A stretch of 27,174 nucleotides of DNA from assembly GCA_905372155.1 (NCBI GenBank), contig CAJPNZ010000033.1, forward strand, positions 1-27,174, written 5' to 3'. The notes under the pieces are model-generated. The model worked only from the letters and a program-made list of their open reading frames with translations. It was not told where the DNA came from and made no database searches. Positions within the stretch are counted from its first letter, which is position 1; every line of letters starts with the position of its first letter. Origin of the DNA: Propionibacteriaceae bacterium. GTDB lineage: Bacteria; Actinomycetota; Actinomycetes; Propionibacteriales; Propionibacteriaceae. The position numbers and the translations under genes were made by a program. Below are positions 15,316 to 22,539 of the stretch, in pieces.

Positions 15316-16809
15316 TTACGCCGATCTACGAGGCTCTATGGGTGTTTCCGTGTCAGACTCTTGGACGGAGTGGTCGTCATCGATTTTCATGTGGCTGGCC
15401 AACCACCAGGAGTAGATTTCGGTTGCCGTCCCAGCGCACAATCTGACCACCAGGACCGCCGGTAACCCGAAAGTCGTCCAGATGAACCCGGCCAGAATCG
15501 GCGCCCCGAATTCCCCGGCGTCCTCCGCGGTGCTCATTATCGCCAATGTCCGAGTGCGCCGCACCGGATCGAGAGCAGCCACCTTGGCCATGACCGCTCC
15601 CCAGGCCGGCCGGAAAGCGGCCTTGCCTGCATCATCCGCCACCTTCCCGATGACAAGGCCCGCATAGCTCGGGAATAGCAGCCAGACCAGGGAGGAGAAC
15701 ACATTGCCGATGGCCCTGACCCCCAACACCAGTTTCAGGCTCACCCTGTCCGCCAGCCAACCCCACAGCGGCCCGCTGAAGGACATGGCGGTGGAGAAGA
15801 CGTACAGCGATGATGCGGCTGCTTCCGACAACCCCATGTACGACACGGAGAGCAGCGGAAGCAGATTCGCCATGAGATAGGCCGTACCGTTCATGGCCGC
15901 CCCCAGGAGCGCGTAGGGCCGGATGAGCCGACGCAGTTCCACAGGAACCGGCGTTTTTTTCTCCGGTTTCCGACTCAGGCCTGTGACCTGGGGCCCTCGA
16001 AGCCCGATGAGCACCAGCAGCATGGGGAGCCCGGACAGGACGGCCGAGACCGCGAAAACGAACGCGTGGTCCCCCGCGAGGGCGGTCAACAGGATCCCGG
16101 CGGAGAACCCACCGGCGGACCCGGCCACCGTCTTGACGGTCTGGTACCAGGAGAAACGCTGGGCCACCGCCTTCTTGCCTCCCAGGGCCGCCAAGATCGT
16201 CGAGGAGGATGGATCGCGAAGGGAGATCGCCACTCCGTGAAGTCCGCGGACGAGAAACAGGTGAAGGGGGGTCTGGGCGAACACCAGGGACAGCACCACC
16301 ACGGTCCGCAGCCCCACCGCCACGATGTAGGCGGTTCGCACCCCGATGCGGTCGATGACGGCACCCATCAAGGGTTTCAACAGGATGGCGACGGCGGTGT
16401 TCGTCGCCAGCAGAACCCCGATGTTCTCGATGGACATGCCGAGTCGATGCGCATACAGCGGCAAGGAAAAACTGATCATCCCGAAAGCCAGGCGTGACAG
16501 GAAACCTTCCGCCACCACCACTCCCAGGGGACCCCCGCTGCCGTTCCGGTTCCGCACCGCGCGTCTGGGCGCCCGGACGTACCGACGGGTGGCCCAGATC
16601 GTCAGGGTCACGGTCGTTCCGACGATCAGAAGCCCCCCCAGAACCAACCACGGCCTGTCGTCAGGGCTCGCCCACTCCCAGTTCCCATTCATCAGGATCG
16701 CGGTTGCCGACGTTGCCACGGTGACGACGGCCACCGCCGCCCAAGCGGCCCAGCGCGCTCGGCGGCGCCGCCGTTGGAGCTCGGGATGCGTGGTCGATCG
16801 ACGGGTCAT
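15316..16809 (-). CDS. MFS transporter, probable product exporter
   Basis: 497-residue major facilitator. It has an N-terminal extension with two extra hydrophobic helices (about 19-40 and 54-76) before the ~12 helices of the MFS core, giving about 14 segments. The core includes FGMISFSLPLYAHRLG, the inter-helix motif MGAVIDRIGVRTAY (motif A: G-x-x-x-D-R-x-G-x-R) and a second motif A copy LWGWLADRVSLKLV. EDAGEFGAPILAGFIW near the C-terminus is also typical. The ATG at 16809 overlaps the stop of ATP-grasp C (ATGA), so it is translationally coupled and probably exports the operon product or imports its precursor. Confidence 0.87.
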   Translation of the reverse strand: MTRRSTTHPELQRRRRRARWAAWAAVAVVTVATSATAILMNGNWEWASPDDRPWLVLGGLLIVGTTVTLTIWATRRYVRAPRRAVRNRNGSGGPLGVVVAEGFLSRLAFGMISFSLPLYAHRLGMSIENIGVLLATNTAVAILLKPLMGAVIDRIGVRTAYIVAVGLRTVVVLSLVFAQTPLHLFLVRGLHGVAISLRDPSSSTILAALGGKKAVAQRFSWYQTVKTVAGSAGGFSAGILLTALAGDHAFVFAVSAVLSGLPMLLVLIGLRGPQVTGLSRKPEKKTPVPVELRRLIRPYALLGAAMNGTAYLMANLLPLLSVSYMGLSEAAASSLYVFSTAMSFSGPLWGWLADRVSLKLVLGVRAIGNVFSSLVWLLFPSYAGLVIGKVADDAGKAAFRPAWGAVMAKVAALDPVRRTRTLAIMSTAEDAGEFGAPILAGFIWTTFGLPAVLVVRLCAGTATEIYSWWLASHMKIDDDHSVQESDTETPIEPRRSA

Positions 16810-17600
16810 GAGCCGCGGGCCACACGATCGATGGTGGCAGCGATCCCGGGAGCCGGATCGGGGCATCCCTTGTATCCGGGAAAGTAGTTGACGTCCACCA
16901 CCCTGGGACCGTCCGGGGACTCGATCACGTCGCATCCGAACAGTTCCAGACCGAATCCGGAGCGGATTCGTGTGGCGATGTCCCTGATCTCCTCATCAAC
17001 GGGAACGGATCGGCCGAAGCGGGTGAACGACTGGGGATCGAAGGGTTTGCGCACCGCCCAGACGTTCTCCCCCGCAACGTACACCTTGAGGTCCTCTCCG
17101 GGCCCCGGCACGTAGCGTTGAGCGATCAGCGGCCCGGGTGGCCTCTGTATTGAGGTCAACTGCGCGGCTTCCTCGATCAGGTGCAGCCCTGCTCCACGGT
17201 GTCCTCTGTGGGGTTTGATGACGAGGGGCCCCTCCGCCAACAGTTCAGTCGCCTGCTGGGGGCTGTCGATGAGCCATGTGTCGGGGGTGGGCACGCGCAG
17301 CTCCCGCATGAGTCTTCCCGCGGTCACCTTGTCCTGGGCGGTCAGGCAGGCACCGTATTCGTTGCACACCGCGATCCCCTGCCCGTGAAGAGCGGCAGCG
17401 TAGCTGAGTGCCAATTCGGTATGGCTCTTGAGCACGTAGAGATCGGCCTCCGGCCTCAGGACATCCGTACGCAACAGGCGGTCCTCGGGAATCCATCCGG
17501 TCACCTCATGTCCCATCCGTTCCAGGAGCCGTTGGGCCTCCAGCACGATGGGGCTGGGGACGTCGGGAACTCGGCGGGTCAGCAGGAAACAGATTCTCAT
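16806..17600 (-). CDS. ATP-grasp enzyme C (RimK/ITPK-like)
   Basis: 264-residue ATP-grasp protein with intact motifs: AQDKVTAGRLMRELRVPTP, PLVIKPHRGHRGAGLHLI (ATP Lys and glycine loop), LIAQRYVPGPGEDLKVYVAG, AVRKPFD, and the metal-binding FGCDVIESPDGPRVVDVNYF with D-V-N, followed by PGYKGCPDP. The VNYFPGYKG-x-P signature resembles that of inositol-phosphate kinases of the ITPK family more than typical RimK ligases (motif memory only, not a search). The ATG at 17600 overlaps the stop of the dehydrogenase gene by 4 nt (ATGA), and its own stop overlaps the MFS start. Of the four paralogues, this one and A look most likely to be catalytically competent. Confidence 0.85.
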   Translation of the reverse strand: MRICFLLTRRVPDVPSPIVLEAQRLLERMGHEVTGWIPEDRLLRTDVLRPEADLYVLKSHTELALSYAAALHGQGIAVCNEYGACLTAQDKVTAGRLMRELRVPTPDTWLIDSPQQATELLAEGPLVIKPHRGHRGAGLHLIEEAAQLTSIQRPPGPLIAQRYVPGPGEDLKVYVAGENVWAVRKPFDPQSFTRFGRSVPVDEEIRDIATRIRSGFGLELFGCDVIESPDGPRVVDVNYFPGYKGCPDPAPGIAATIDRVARGS

Positions 17601-18745
17601 ATCGAAATGCTCATTTCTGGAAGTTGGAGGAATGGTGCGCTGGTCGGCTCCTCCTGGACGAACTCGCCCCAGGCGTGAGCCACCATCCGGGTGACGACGT
17701 GGCGATGTCCGACGCCCGTCACCTGGGACACCTTGGCGGTCATCCGTTCCTGGGAGACGAGAAGAGTCGGGTCGCTGACGAGAGCCGCGGCCGCGGCTCT
17801 CGTCAGATGGATCGGCGGTACCTGCCCCTTGACGGCCAGCCGAGCAGCCCCGACCAGGCGTTCCCCCCGACCGAGCTTGCGGAGAGCATCCCGTCCCACC
17901 CGGTCGACGGTGTCCCCCAGAACCGCATTGCGGAACCGGCACAGAATGGCTTCCAGGTCCTCCGTGGTACCGGAGACCTTCTCCCCGTAACGTGCCTCAA
18001 GTCCCCGCCTACCCTCCTCCATCGCTCCCAGGACGGCCTCGGCTATCTCCGGGTCCATGGCCGCGGCGTGCAGGTATCGATATCCCTTGAGTTTACCCAG
18101 GTAGGCCGTCGTGGCATGCCCGGCGGAGAACCGGTAGAGCTTGCGGCGATAGTAGGCCCGGAAATCATCGACCGGGATGAAATCCTGAACCAATGGAACG
18201 GGATCCACCAGAGCCGGACCATCAATCACGACCTCGCCAGGGAGGTCCCCCACGACCCGGACACGACCGTCCTCGGCGAACACACGATGGGCCACGGCCC
18301 GGGCGATGACGGCCCCGGTGAAACCGTGCCGATCCACGCCCGGTCCCAACCGCGTTCTCAAGCCCTTCCGGACGATCCGAGCGGCGTTCTCATGGTTCTC
18401 GAAGGCGATCACGTTCACGGGCCGAACCGCGCGTTTCAGCCCTTCTGCGATGAGGTCCAGTACCGCAGGCAACATCCGTGCCCCTACCGCGGTGCCCACC
18501 ACATCGGCGGTGGACACGGCCTTCACAGCTGCGCTACGGTCCGCCAGGTCGACGGTTCGCACCGGCACCAGAAAACGTTCCGTCTCCCATCCGTCGGTCA
18601 GCTCGACCTCCACGGTTCGAGAACGTTGTAGGGCGGCAGACACAGGTCCGCGACCCAACACCGTCACCTCGTAGCCCGACTGGTGGAACCGTTCAGCGGC
18701 AAGCCCCAGGGCGATGCGTCCTGCCCCGATGATGGTGGCTCTCAC
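17597..18745 (-). CDS. Mannitol-1-phosphate 5-dehydrogenase-like polyol phosphate dehydrogenase
   Basis: 382-residue protein, the same length as classical MtlD. The N-terminal Rossmann motif is IIGAGRIALGLAAERF (G-x-G-x-x-x-x-G). AFENHENAARIVR is the second cofactor region. The catalytic domain has KLYRFSAGHATTAYLGKLKG, equivalent to the N-x-G-H-x-x-A-Y-L-G motif of MtlD (Ser replaces Asn in the first position), and LGDTVDRVGRDALRKLGRGE, a conserved C-terminal motif. It would interconvert a sugar phosphate and a polyol phosphate using NAD(H). It starts at GTG 18745 overlapping the stop of ATP-grasp B (GTGA) and overlaps ATP-grasp C at its end. No mannitol PTS is nearby, so a biosynthetic rather than catabolic role is likely. 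Confidence 0.82.
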   Translation of the reverse strand: MRATIIGAGRIALGLAAERFHQSGYEVTVLGRGPVSAALQRSRTVEVELTDGWETERFLVPVRTVDLADRSAAVKAVSTADVVGTAVGARMLPAVLDLIAEGLKRAVRPVNVIAFENHENAARIVRKGLRTRLGPGVDRHGFTGAVIARAVAHRVFAEDGRVRVVGDLPGEVVIDGPALVDPVPLVQDFIPVDDFRAYYRRKLYRFSAGHATTAYLGKLKGYRYLHAAAMDPEIAEAVLGAMEEGRRGLEARYGEKVSGTTEDLEAILCRFRNAVLGDTVDRVGRDALRKLGRGERLVGAARLAVKGQVPPIHLTRAAAAALVSDPTLLVSQERMTAKVSQVTGVGHRHVVTRMVAHAWGEFVQEEPTSAPFLQLPEMSISI

Positions 18746-19551
18746 CGGCGGACTTCCTCAGCGGTTTCCATGCCGCGGGCATAGATGTAATCGGCCAATC
18801 TCAACGCCGCGTCCGGAACTCCACTGAGCCGGGGAAAGGGATGCACCTCCACCACATGGAGCCGCCCCTCGGCACCGACCAGATCCAGGCCGAAGAGTTC
18901 ACTCTTGAACATGCTCGCCACCCGATCCGCGACGTCACGCATCTCCTCGGTCACCGACACGGGCTCTTCTCGTGTCCCGCGCGGGAAAGCCGTCCAGAAG
19001 GGCCGTTTCACCGCGAAGGTCTGGCTCCCGATCCGGTACACCCGGTAGGCGCGCTGATCGTTAGGATGGATTTCCTGAGCAATTGTCTCCCCCGCGATAA
19101 GCGGTAGATCGATCACCTCGTCGACGTTCCAGAGAACCTTCGTCCCCGTGGAACGGCTCACATCCGCGGCTCTGAGGACGACAGGACCGCCACGAAGAGG
19201 CTCGATCAGATCCGCCGCACTTCCGATCACCCAAGTTCTGGGGGCGGATACCTCCGCGGAGGACAACATCATCACGGTCCGGATCCGATCCCGACAGATC
19301 CTCACCATCTCAGGGGCGTTCAGGCACCGGGTCCCCAAGGCCGCCAGGCCCGAGGCCAAGGAGACGACCGCAGGAGACGGGGACACGAGAAGGTAGAGGT
19401 CGTGCTCCACTGACACATCTCCCAACTCGGCGTTTCCAATGGCATGCCGGGCATCGACATGTACTCCCCAACTCACCAGCAGATCCAGGCATTCCCGGGT
19501 GATGGAATCCTGCTCGGGAACACACTGGGATGTCAGCAGGGCGATCCTCAC
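18742..19551 (-). CDS. ATP-grasp-like protein B, degenerate active site
   Basis: 269-residue member of the same ATP-grasp set, but with altered motifs. The central segment is VVLRAADVSRSTGTKVL where paralogues have V-I-K-P and a glycine-rich loop, so the ATP-binding Lys is Arg and the loop is lost. TIAQEIHPNDQRAYRVYRIG and FAVKRPF are conserved. The terminal metal motif is FGLDLVGAEGRLHVVEVHPF, with E-V-H replacing D/E-x-N, followed by PRLSGVPDA. It may be an inactive partner, or one with altered nucleotide or metal use. It starts with GTG at 19551 in a GTGA overlap with ATP-grasp A and ends in a GTGA overlap with the dehydrogenase gene. Confidence 0.78.
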   Translation of the reverse strand: MRIALLTSQCVPEQDSITRECLDLLVSWGVHVDARHAIGNAELGDVSVEHDLYLLVSPSPAVVSLASGLAALGTRCLNAPEMVRICRDRIRTVMMLSSAEVSAPRTWVIGSAADLIEPLRGGPVVLRAADVSRSTGTKVLWNVDEVIDLPLIAGETIAQEIHPNDQRAYRVYRIGSQTFAVKRPFWTAFPRGTREEPVSVTEEMRDVADRVASMFKSELFGLDLVGAEGRLHVVEVHPFPRLSGVPDAALRLADYIYARGMETAEEVRR

Positions 19552-20342
19552 GCAACCGCCCTCCTCAGCACATGCCTGGCAAGCAGCTCGGACGCGTTGG
19601 GGACGGATGAGTAGTTGGGAAAATCATTGACCTCGAGCACCTTCAGTCGCCCGTCCACGTCAAGGCAGTCGACGCCGAAGAATCGCAGCCCGAAAGCCGT
19701 GGAAACACGCTTGACGATCTCCCGTAGTTCATCATTCACGGGCACGATCCCCAAGGACCGTGCCGTACACGGGCTGATCGGAGAAGGCCGCCGAACGGCA
19801 GCAATAAAATCCTCAATTACGTAAAGCTTCAGATCCGCCCCGGAACCGGGCCGGTATTCCTGAGCGATCAACTCAGGATCGCGCCACCGTAATCGCGTCA
19901 GATCCGCAGGTTCCTCAAGCACGACGAGCCCCTCGGCATTGTCCCCGAACACCGGCTTCACGATGATGGGGTACTCCAGATCAACACCCACGAGATCTTC
20001 CGGTGAGCAGATCGCGGTTCGCGGCCTGGCCAAGCCCGTATCCCTGAGGAGTCTGGTCATGATGCGCTTGTCACGCACCCGTTCCACCGCCGCCGCCGTA
20101 TCGACCACAGGCACCCCCGAGGCGGCGACATCCGCGAGAACGGCCAAGGTCCCGGGGAGCCGACCACGGGCCACGGCGACATCCACCCGCATGAGAACAT
20201 CCCGCCAATTGTCGGTCGCGCACTGGGTCTCATCCAGTTCTTCGACATGGGCACCGTGAGCCCGCAAAGCGGCAATCATGCCGCTCGGCTGAGCCTGGAA
20301 TCGATATCGTCGGTCCACCAACGTGAGGACTCGTGTGGTCAT
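19548..20342 (-). CDS. ATP-grasp enzyme A (RimK-like), first gene of operon
   Basis: 264-residue ATP-grasp protein. Motifs: VRDKRIMTRLLRDTGLARP, PIIVKPVFGDNAEGLVVLEE (ATP Lys and loop), LIAQEYRPGSGADLKLYVI, AAVRRPSP, and the metal-binding FGVDCLDVDGRLKVLEVNDF with intact E-V-N, followed by PNYSSVPNA. It starts with ATG at 20342; no good Shine-Dalgarno sequence is seen upstream, so it may have a short leader or be leaderless. It is the first of six co-directional genes, and its stop overlaps the GTG of ATP-grasp B. The reaction is unknown: an amide/ester ligase or a kinase are both possible for this fold. Confidence 0.85.
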   Translation of the reverse strand: MTTRVLTLVDRRYRFQAQPSGMIAALRAHGAHVEELDETQCATDNWRDVLMRVDVAVARGRLPGTLAVLADVAASGVPVVDTAAAVERVRDKRIMTRLLRDTGLARPRTAICSPEDLVGVDLEYPIIVKPVFGDNAEGLVVLEEPADLTRLRWRDPELIAQEYRPGSGADLKLYVIEDFIAAVRRPSPISPCTARSLGIVPVNDELREIVKRVSTAFGLRFFGVDCLDVDGRLKVLEVNDFPNYSSVPNASELLARHVLRRAVA

Positions 20343-20665
20343 GAGCGCAGCTTAGGAGGACGGGCAGGGGACACACCATGGATTCGTCCCGGAACGAGGG
20401 AGGTTGGCCAAAAAGAGGTCACGGTCAGGAAAGCGCCTCACAAACGAGCCGCGAAAACCCCGGCCAGCAGCCCCTTAACTTTCAGCAATCATCTTCTGCT
20501 CGCGGGGAGCGCTCAGGCCCTGCGTAAATGTGCCCCTGCCAAGGAATTCGAACGACAAGATCGCCCTCGAACGAAAGAAATAAGATCGGAACAGCCACGT
20601 TTCCCCTTCAACGAGCCAACGAGGCCGGTCCACCCGCCCTATGACCCCGGGCCACAACCGCACAC
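20343..20665. other. Intergenic region between FMN reductase and ATP-grasp operon
   Basis: No gene recognised over ~320 bp. It must contain the promoter of the minus-strand ATP-grasp operon, but no clear -35/-10 pair could be assigned. Its middle (about 20450-20610) is more AT-rich than its surroundings. Confidence 0.5.
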
Positions 20666-20697
20666 GAATGCCGCCCCGGGATGACGGGACGGCATTC
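20666..20697. terminator. Hairpin terminator after the FMN reductase gene
   Basis: GAATGCCG (20666-20673) pairs with CGGCATTC (20690-20697), 19 bp past the end of the minus-strand reductase gene, with an inner CCC/GGG extension. Confidence 0.65.
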
Positions 20698-20716
20698 CCT
20701 GTTTCTCGGCGAACCC

Positions 20717-21265
20717 TCAGGCCTTGCGGTGCGCGGCGGAGACCACCAGCTGCTCAACGAGCACCTGGAGCTGTTCGACCTTGCGTTCGTGGGCGATCAC
20801 CGCCCCCTCGGTGATGTCGGTGAACAACGACAGGGCGACGTTGGTCCGCACGACGTGCATGTTGAAGTTGGCGAGGATGGTGCGCCAGTGCTCGACGGAG
20901 CGGATACCGCCATCGGAGCCGTAGCTGACGAAGGCCGCAGACTTGTTCATCCACTCGGGGGCGAGCCAGTCGACGGCGTTCTTCAGCACACCCGGAACTC
21001 CGAAGTTGTACTCGGGGGTCACGAAGATGAAGGCATCGCACTCGTCGATGGCGCGGCTCCACGCCTGAACGGCCTCGGAATCGTACTGGCGGTTGGCCAG
21101 CAGCGGAGGGACGGGCGCGTCGTACAGGGGCAGGTTGAAACTGGCCAGATCGAGCAGAACGAACTCGACATCGTTCCGCTTCGGGACGTTGTCCAGCACC
21201 CAGCGGGCGACCGGAGCGGCGTTGCGCCCCCGGCGGATCGAACCTTCGATGACACCAATCTTCAC
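20717..21265 (-). CDS. NADPH-dependent FMN reductase family flavoprotein
   Basis: 182-residue flavodoxin-like NAD(P)H:FMN/quinone reductase. The FMN phosphate-binding loop is GVIEGSIRRGRNA. The motif FVTPEYNFGVPGVLKNAVDW (P-E-Y-N-x-x-x-P-x-x-L-K-N-x-I-D) is diagnostic of the family, followed by AAFVSYGSDGGIRSVEHWR. It probably reduces flavins, quinones or azo/chromate-type compounds in the cytoplasm. GTG at 21265 is chosen because AAAGGAG lies 4-5 nt upstream and KIGVIEGS follows; the ATG at 21280 lies before that Shine-Dalgarno sequence. It is divergent from the XRE operon and ends in a hairpin. Confidence 0.9.
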   Translation of the reverse strand: MKIGVIEGSIRRGRNAAPVARWVLDNVPKRNDVEFVLLDLASFNLPLYDAPVPPLLANRQYDSEAVQAWSRAIDECDAFIFVTPEYNFGVPGVLKNAVDWLAPEWMNKSAAFVSYGSDGGIRSVEHWRTILANFNMHVVRTNVALSLFTDITEGAVIAHERKVEQLQVLVEQLVVSAAHRKA

Positions 21266-21365
21266 AGTGACTCCTTTCATCTTCAGGCATCCTACGCGAC
21301 CCAAACCCGCTCCCCCGGCAATCACACGACCTGTTCCCGACCCACAGATGTTAGATTTGTATAAC

Positions 21366-21394
21366 TTGACGAGCGGTATGTCGCTCAATATGAT
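21366..21394 (+). promoter_or_regulatory. Sigma70-type promoter of the XRE operon
   Basis: TTGACG (-35, 21366-21371), exactly 17 bp of spacer, then TATGAT (-10, 21389-21394). The spacer holds the inverted repeat GAGCG-GTATGT-CGCTC (21371-21386), a likely operator. A wider inverted pair, ATGTTAG (21348-21354) and CTAACAT (21403-21409), flanks the promoter. The layout suggests autorepression by the XRE protein. Confidence 0.75.
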
Positions 21395-21421
21395 ATGAAT
21401 ACCTAACATCCAGGAGGCGAC

Positions 21422-21628
21422 TTGCTCATCACGCACATCAGGCGTCACCGCCTCCTGGCCGACATGAACCAAGCGGACCTGGCCAGGCTCGTTGGCGTGC
21501 GCAGGGAGACCATCGGACATCTGGAGCGGGGCACCTACACGCCATCGCTCAAGCTGGCCTGGGACATCGCGAAGGTCTTCGGCACCAGCATCGAGGAACT
21601 GTTCGAATTCAGGGAGGAAGTCGATTGA
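21422..21628 (+). CDS. XRE-family (Cro/CI, YozG-like) transcriptional regulator
   Basis: 68-residue helix-turn-helix protein, a single HTH_3 domain: MNQADLARLVGVRRETIGHL is the HTH and YTPSLKLAWDIAKVFGTSIE the following helices. It starts at TTG 21422, with AGGAGG (21412-21417) 4 nt upstream. No sensor domain is present; such short regulators usually act as repressors of their own small operon. The following membrane protein begins 1 nt after its stop codon, and a third gene overlaps that one, so the three form one operon behind the 21366-21394 promoter. Confidence 0.87.
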   Translation: MLITHIRRHRLLADMNQADLARLVGVRRETIGHLERGTYTPSLKLAWDIAKVFGTSIEELFEFREEVD

Positions 21629-21629
21629 C

Positions 21630-22139
21630 ATGGACGAGAGAGCGCAACAGATCAGAACCCGAGCTGCAACCATAACCCTGGCCATCGCCTACGTGTTCTG
21701 GCTGGGGGTTGCATTCAGCAAGTTCATCGGAACCGGACGCATCGAGACAGCCGCCGCTGAGATCGTCTTTCTCGCCCTGACCCCGTTCGTTCTGCTGTGG
21801 TTCGCCCGCCAGGATGAGCACCTGCTCCTCCCTAGACTTCACGAATACGCCGACCTCCAGGAACTCCTGAGACCCCGCCACGTCCTGCGACGGACACGCC
21901 GCTACGCGCTTGAAGCGCTGGGATTCTCCACTTCCCTGACCGTCGCCGACTACCTGGCCGAGCGCCTGACAGGCGACATCATGACCCTGCTTCCCCTGAC
22001 CACCTGGCAGGCATGGGCCCTCGAAATCGGCTGCGGATTCCTGGTCTTCCTCATCATCGACACCCTGTGGAACGAGCTCGCCATCCGCCGTTACATCCGC
22101 AAGATCAGAGAGCTGGAAGACCATGAACAAACGCGATGA
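21630..22139 (+). CDS. Membrane protein, unknown function
   Basis: 169-residue protein with about four hydrophobic segments: TITLAIAYVFWLGVAFSKFI (near 13-32), a second near 39-57 (ETAAAEIVFLALTPFVLLWF), a third around DYLAERLTGDIMTLLPLTTW, and a fourth IGCGFLVFLIIDTLWNELAI. No family recognised. The ATG at 21630 is one base after the XRE stop, with GGGAGGAAG upstream. In the usual XRE plus membrane protein pairs (DUF-type, as in YozG neighbours) the two are functionally linked; here a third small protein completes the unit. Confidence 0.75.
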   Translation: MDERAQQIRTRAATITLAIAYVFWLGVAFSKFIGTGRIETAAAEIVFLALTPFVLLWFARQDEHLLLPRLHEYADLQELLRPRHVLRRTRRYALEALGFSTSLTVADYLAERLTGDIMTLLPLTTWQAWALEIGCGFLVFLIIDTLWNELAIRRYIRKIRELEDHEQTR

Positions 22140-22446
22140 AGCCATCCTCAACTTGGCAGACCCCGATGATGAGATCTTTCAGCTACGCGCCTCGGCACGC
22201 ACCAAATGGTGGCTCGAGGCCCTGGACTTCCTCAATCTGGGCATTCACGACATGATCCTGGACAGAAAAGCGGCTTCCAGCCGCTGGTACCTGGTCGGCT
22301 CCGGGAAGCGCTGGAAACTCTGCGCGCTGAACCGGAAGGACGAACCCACATGGACGGACGCCACCCGGGCCCTGTCCGATACGACGGACCTGAAGAAGTT
22401 TCAGCTGGACGGGATCGTCTACCGCCTGCAACGCCGCATCCGCTGA
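22123..22446 (+). CDS. Small hypothetical protein of the XRE/membrane operon
   Basis: 107-residue soluble-looking protein, unrecognised. Its ATG at 22123 lies within the end of the membrane protein gene (17-nt overlap), suggesting translational coupling. It is rich in Trp, Arg and Lys (TKWWLEALDFLNL, SSRWYLVGSGKRWKLCALNR), with no membrane segment or known motif. Coding is supported by the operon position, by the overlap, and by codon choice like its neighbours. Confidence 0.6.
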   Translation: MNKRDEAILNLADPDDEIFQLRASARTKWWLEALDFLNLGIHDMILDRKAASSRWYLVGSGKRWKLCALNRKDEPTWTDATRALSDTTDLKKFQLDGIVYRLQRRIR

Positions 22447-22503
22447 CACGGAATCACGCCTGGCCATGGCCATCCACTCTTCGGTGTCAGGTCGATCTGC
22501 TAG

Positions 22504-22520
22504 TTTGAACGTCGTTCAAA
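22504..22520. promoter_or_regulatory. Palindromic operator before bioB (candidate BioQ-type site)
   Basis: TTTGAACGTCGTTCAAA is a perfect TTTGAAC-N3-GTTCAAA palindrome centred 28 bp upstream of the bioB start. Actinobacterial biotin genes are commonly repressed by the TetR-family BioQ at TGAAC-N3-GTT(C/A)-like palindromes (remembered, not searched). Confidence 0.65.
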
Positions 22521-22539
22521 ACGTCGCGGAGGAGAGACC

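Noticed and set aside
17624..18631. Long open frame (335 codons) antisense to the MtlD-like gene
   Set aside because: It is a shadow of the dehydrogenase; no family features.
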